Notes under the pieces: generated by a model
Seen by the model: the letters and a program-made list of their open reading frames with translations, nothing else
What the model was told of the DNA's origin: nothing
Databases searched by the model: none
Assembly: GCF_014650675.1 (NCBI RefSeq)
Contig: NZ_BMVK01000001.1
Location: 434,001 to 498,000, forward strand
Direction of reading: 5' to 3'
Origin: Streptomyces anulatus
GTDB taxonomy: Bacteria > Actinomycetota > Actinomycetes > Streptomycetales > Streptomycetaceae
Length of the DNA stretch: 64,000 nt
Translations under genes and position numbers: made by a program
Part shown: positions 63,291 through 64,000 of the stretch, one piece after another
Numbering within the stretch: the stretch's first letter is position 1
How the letters are laid out: the number at the start of each line of letters is the position of its first letter

Positions 63291-64000
63291 ATGACCGCAC
63301 GGCTTGCCGATATCGCAACTCAGGCGGGGGTCAGCGAAGCAACGGTCAGCCGGGTCCTGAACGGCAAGCCCGGAGTCGCGGCGACCACCCGCGAATCCGT
63401 CCTCGCGGCGCTCGACGTACTGGGGTACGAACGCCCGGTACGGCTGCGCAGGCGCAGCGCGGGACTGGTCGGCCTGATCACCCCGGAGCTGGAGAACCCG
63501 ATCTTTCCGGCATTGGCGCAGGTCATCGGCCAGGCGCTGACCCGGCAGGGCTACACCCCGGTGCTGGCGACCCAGACGCCCGGCGGCTCCACCGAGGACG
63601 AACTCACCGAAATGCTGGTGGACCGGGGCGTTTCCGGCATCATCTTCGTCTCCGGGCTGCACGCGGACACCTCGGCCGACATGCAGCGCTACGAGCAACT
63701 GCGCGGGCAGGGCGTCCCCTTCGTCCTGGTGAACGGCTTCTCCGCCAAGGTGCAGGCGCCGTTCATCTCGCCGGACGACCGGGCGGCGATGCGCCTCGCG
63801 GTGACGCACCTGGTGGCGCTGGGCCACACCCGTATCGGTCTCGCGGTCGGCCCCAAGCGCTTCGTGCCGGTGCTCCGCAAGATCGAGGGCTTCCACGCGA
63901 CGATGCGGGAGCAGCTGGGCCTCGCACCGGACGAGGTGGAGGAGTTGATCCAGCACTCCCTGTACACCCTGGAGGGCGGTCAGGCCGCCGCCTCCGCCCT
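63291..64000 (+). CDS. malR: LacI-family regulator MalR, partial (cut by window end)
   Basis: The first 236 residues of a repressor; the 3' end is outside the window. HTH LADIATQAGVSEATVSRVLNG (about 5-25) and the hinge LAALDVLGYERPVRLRRR are followed by the sugar-binding domain (SAGLVGLITPELENPIFPAL, HADTSADMQRYEQL). It is divergent from malE. It strongly resembles the LacI gene at 56.9-58.0 kb. No ribosome binding site precedes the ATG; with TACAGT 8 nt upstream a leaderless transcript is likely. In Streptomyces MalR represses malEFG and related amylase genes. Confidence 0.9.
   Translation, partial: MTARLADIATQAGVSEATVSRVLNGKPGVAATTRESVLAALDVLGYERPVRLRRRSAGLVGLITPELENPIFPALAQVIGQALTRQGYTPVLATQTPGGSTEDELTEMLVDRGVSGIIFVSGLHADTSADMQRYEQLRGQGVPFVLVNGFSAKVQAPFISPDDRAAMRLAVTHLVALGHTRIGLAVGPKRFVPVLRKIEGFHATMREQLGLAPDEVEELIQHSLYTLEGGQAAASA

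Overview
The window is high-GC, densely coding actinobacterial chromosome. GC-rich third positions, frequent GTG starts, NsdA-type and WYL regulators, a GlnR-controlled glnA plus glnII pair, an extracellular amylase with a starch-binding domain and a malEFG-aglA cluster all point to Streptomyces. The core from cobS to glnA keeps an order I also recall from Mycobacterium tuberculosis (cobS, pepB, dlaT, TIGR01777 gene, lipB, lipA, DUF4191 gene, RDD gene, glnA1). No rRNA, tRNA, CRISPR array or prophage was seen.

Layout. 0-2.3 kb: two membrane proteins and cobS. 2.5-11.4 kb: leucyl aminopeptidase, then a 2-oxoacid dehydrogenase block (E3 lpdA, E2 with two lipoyl domains, a GntR/FCD regulator, E1 aceE). 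11.5-18 kb: WYL regulator, DUF4240 protein, GNAT, TIGR01777 epimerase, FAD oxidoreductase and an NsdA-like regulator. 18.2-23.7 kb: lipB and lipA (which make the lipoyl cofactor the E2 needs), a small protein, DUF4191 and RDD membrane proteins, and glnA. 23.8-30.4 kb: small accessory genes (GNAT, chloramphenicol-phosphotransferase-like kinase, DppA-type D-aminopeptidase, two unknowns, ArsC-like, AhpD-like with a divergent PdxR/MocR-type regulator, Gfo/Idh/MocA oxidoreductase). 30.6-32.6 kb: a tnpB-only IS200/IS605-type insertion and a broken gene beside it. 32.6-34.8 kb: glnII with GlnR boxes and an orphan winged-helix regulator. 34.9-40.3 kb: MMPL transporter, divergent histidine kinase/response regulator, MarR regulator with a divergent AhpD-like gene. 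40.4-46.8 kb: secreted DUF1996 protein, small lipoprotein, methyltransferase, a probable di-iron oxygenase/ferredoxin-reductase/TetR gene set, and a DUF2470 gene under an iron box. 46.9-49.1 kb: large AfsR/LuxR-like ATPase with a TPR-like tail.

49.3-64 kb is a starch and maltodextrin regulon. A secreted amylopullulanase and alpha-amylase act outside the cell, MalE-MalF-MalG import maltodextrins, and a cytoplasmic GH13 alpha-glucosidase (aglA) hydrolyses them. Two LacI-family regulators with nearly the same recognition helix bracket the operon: one is the last gene of it (GTGA overlap with aglA), the other is divergent from malE and cut by the window end. CTTGC/GCAAG inverted repeats lie in both the aml and the malE control regions.

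Most promising for follow-up: the di-iron protein/reductase/TetR set (43.3-46.1 kb), the tnpB element with two clear omega-RNA-like hairpins, the twin LacI regulators, a 17-bp palindrome before aceE, and a possible leader peptide before the orphan winged-helix regulator.
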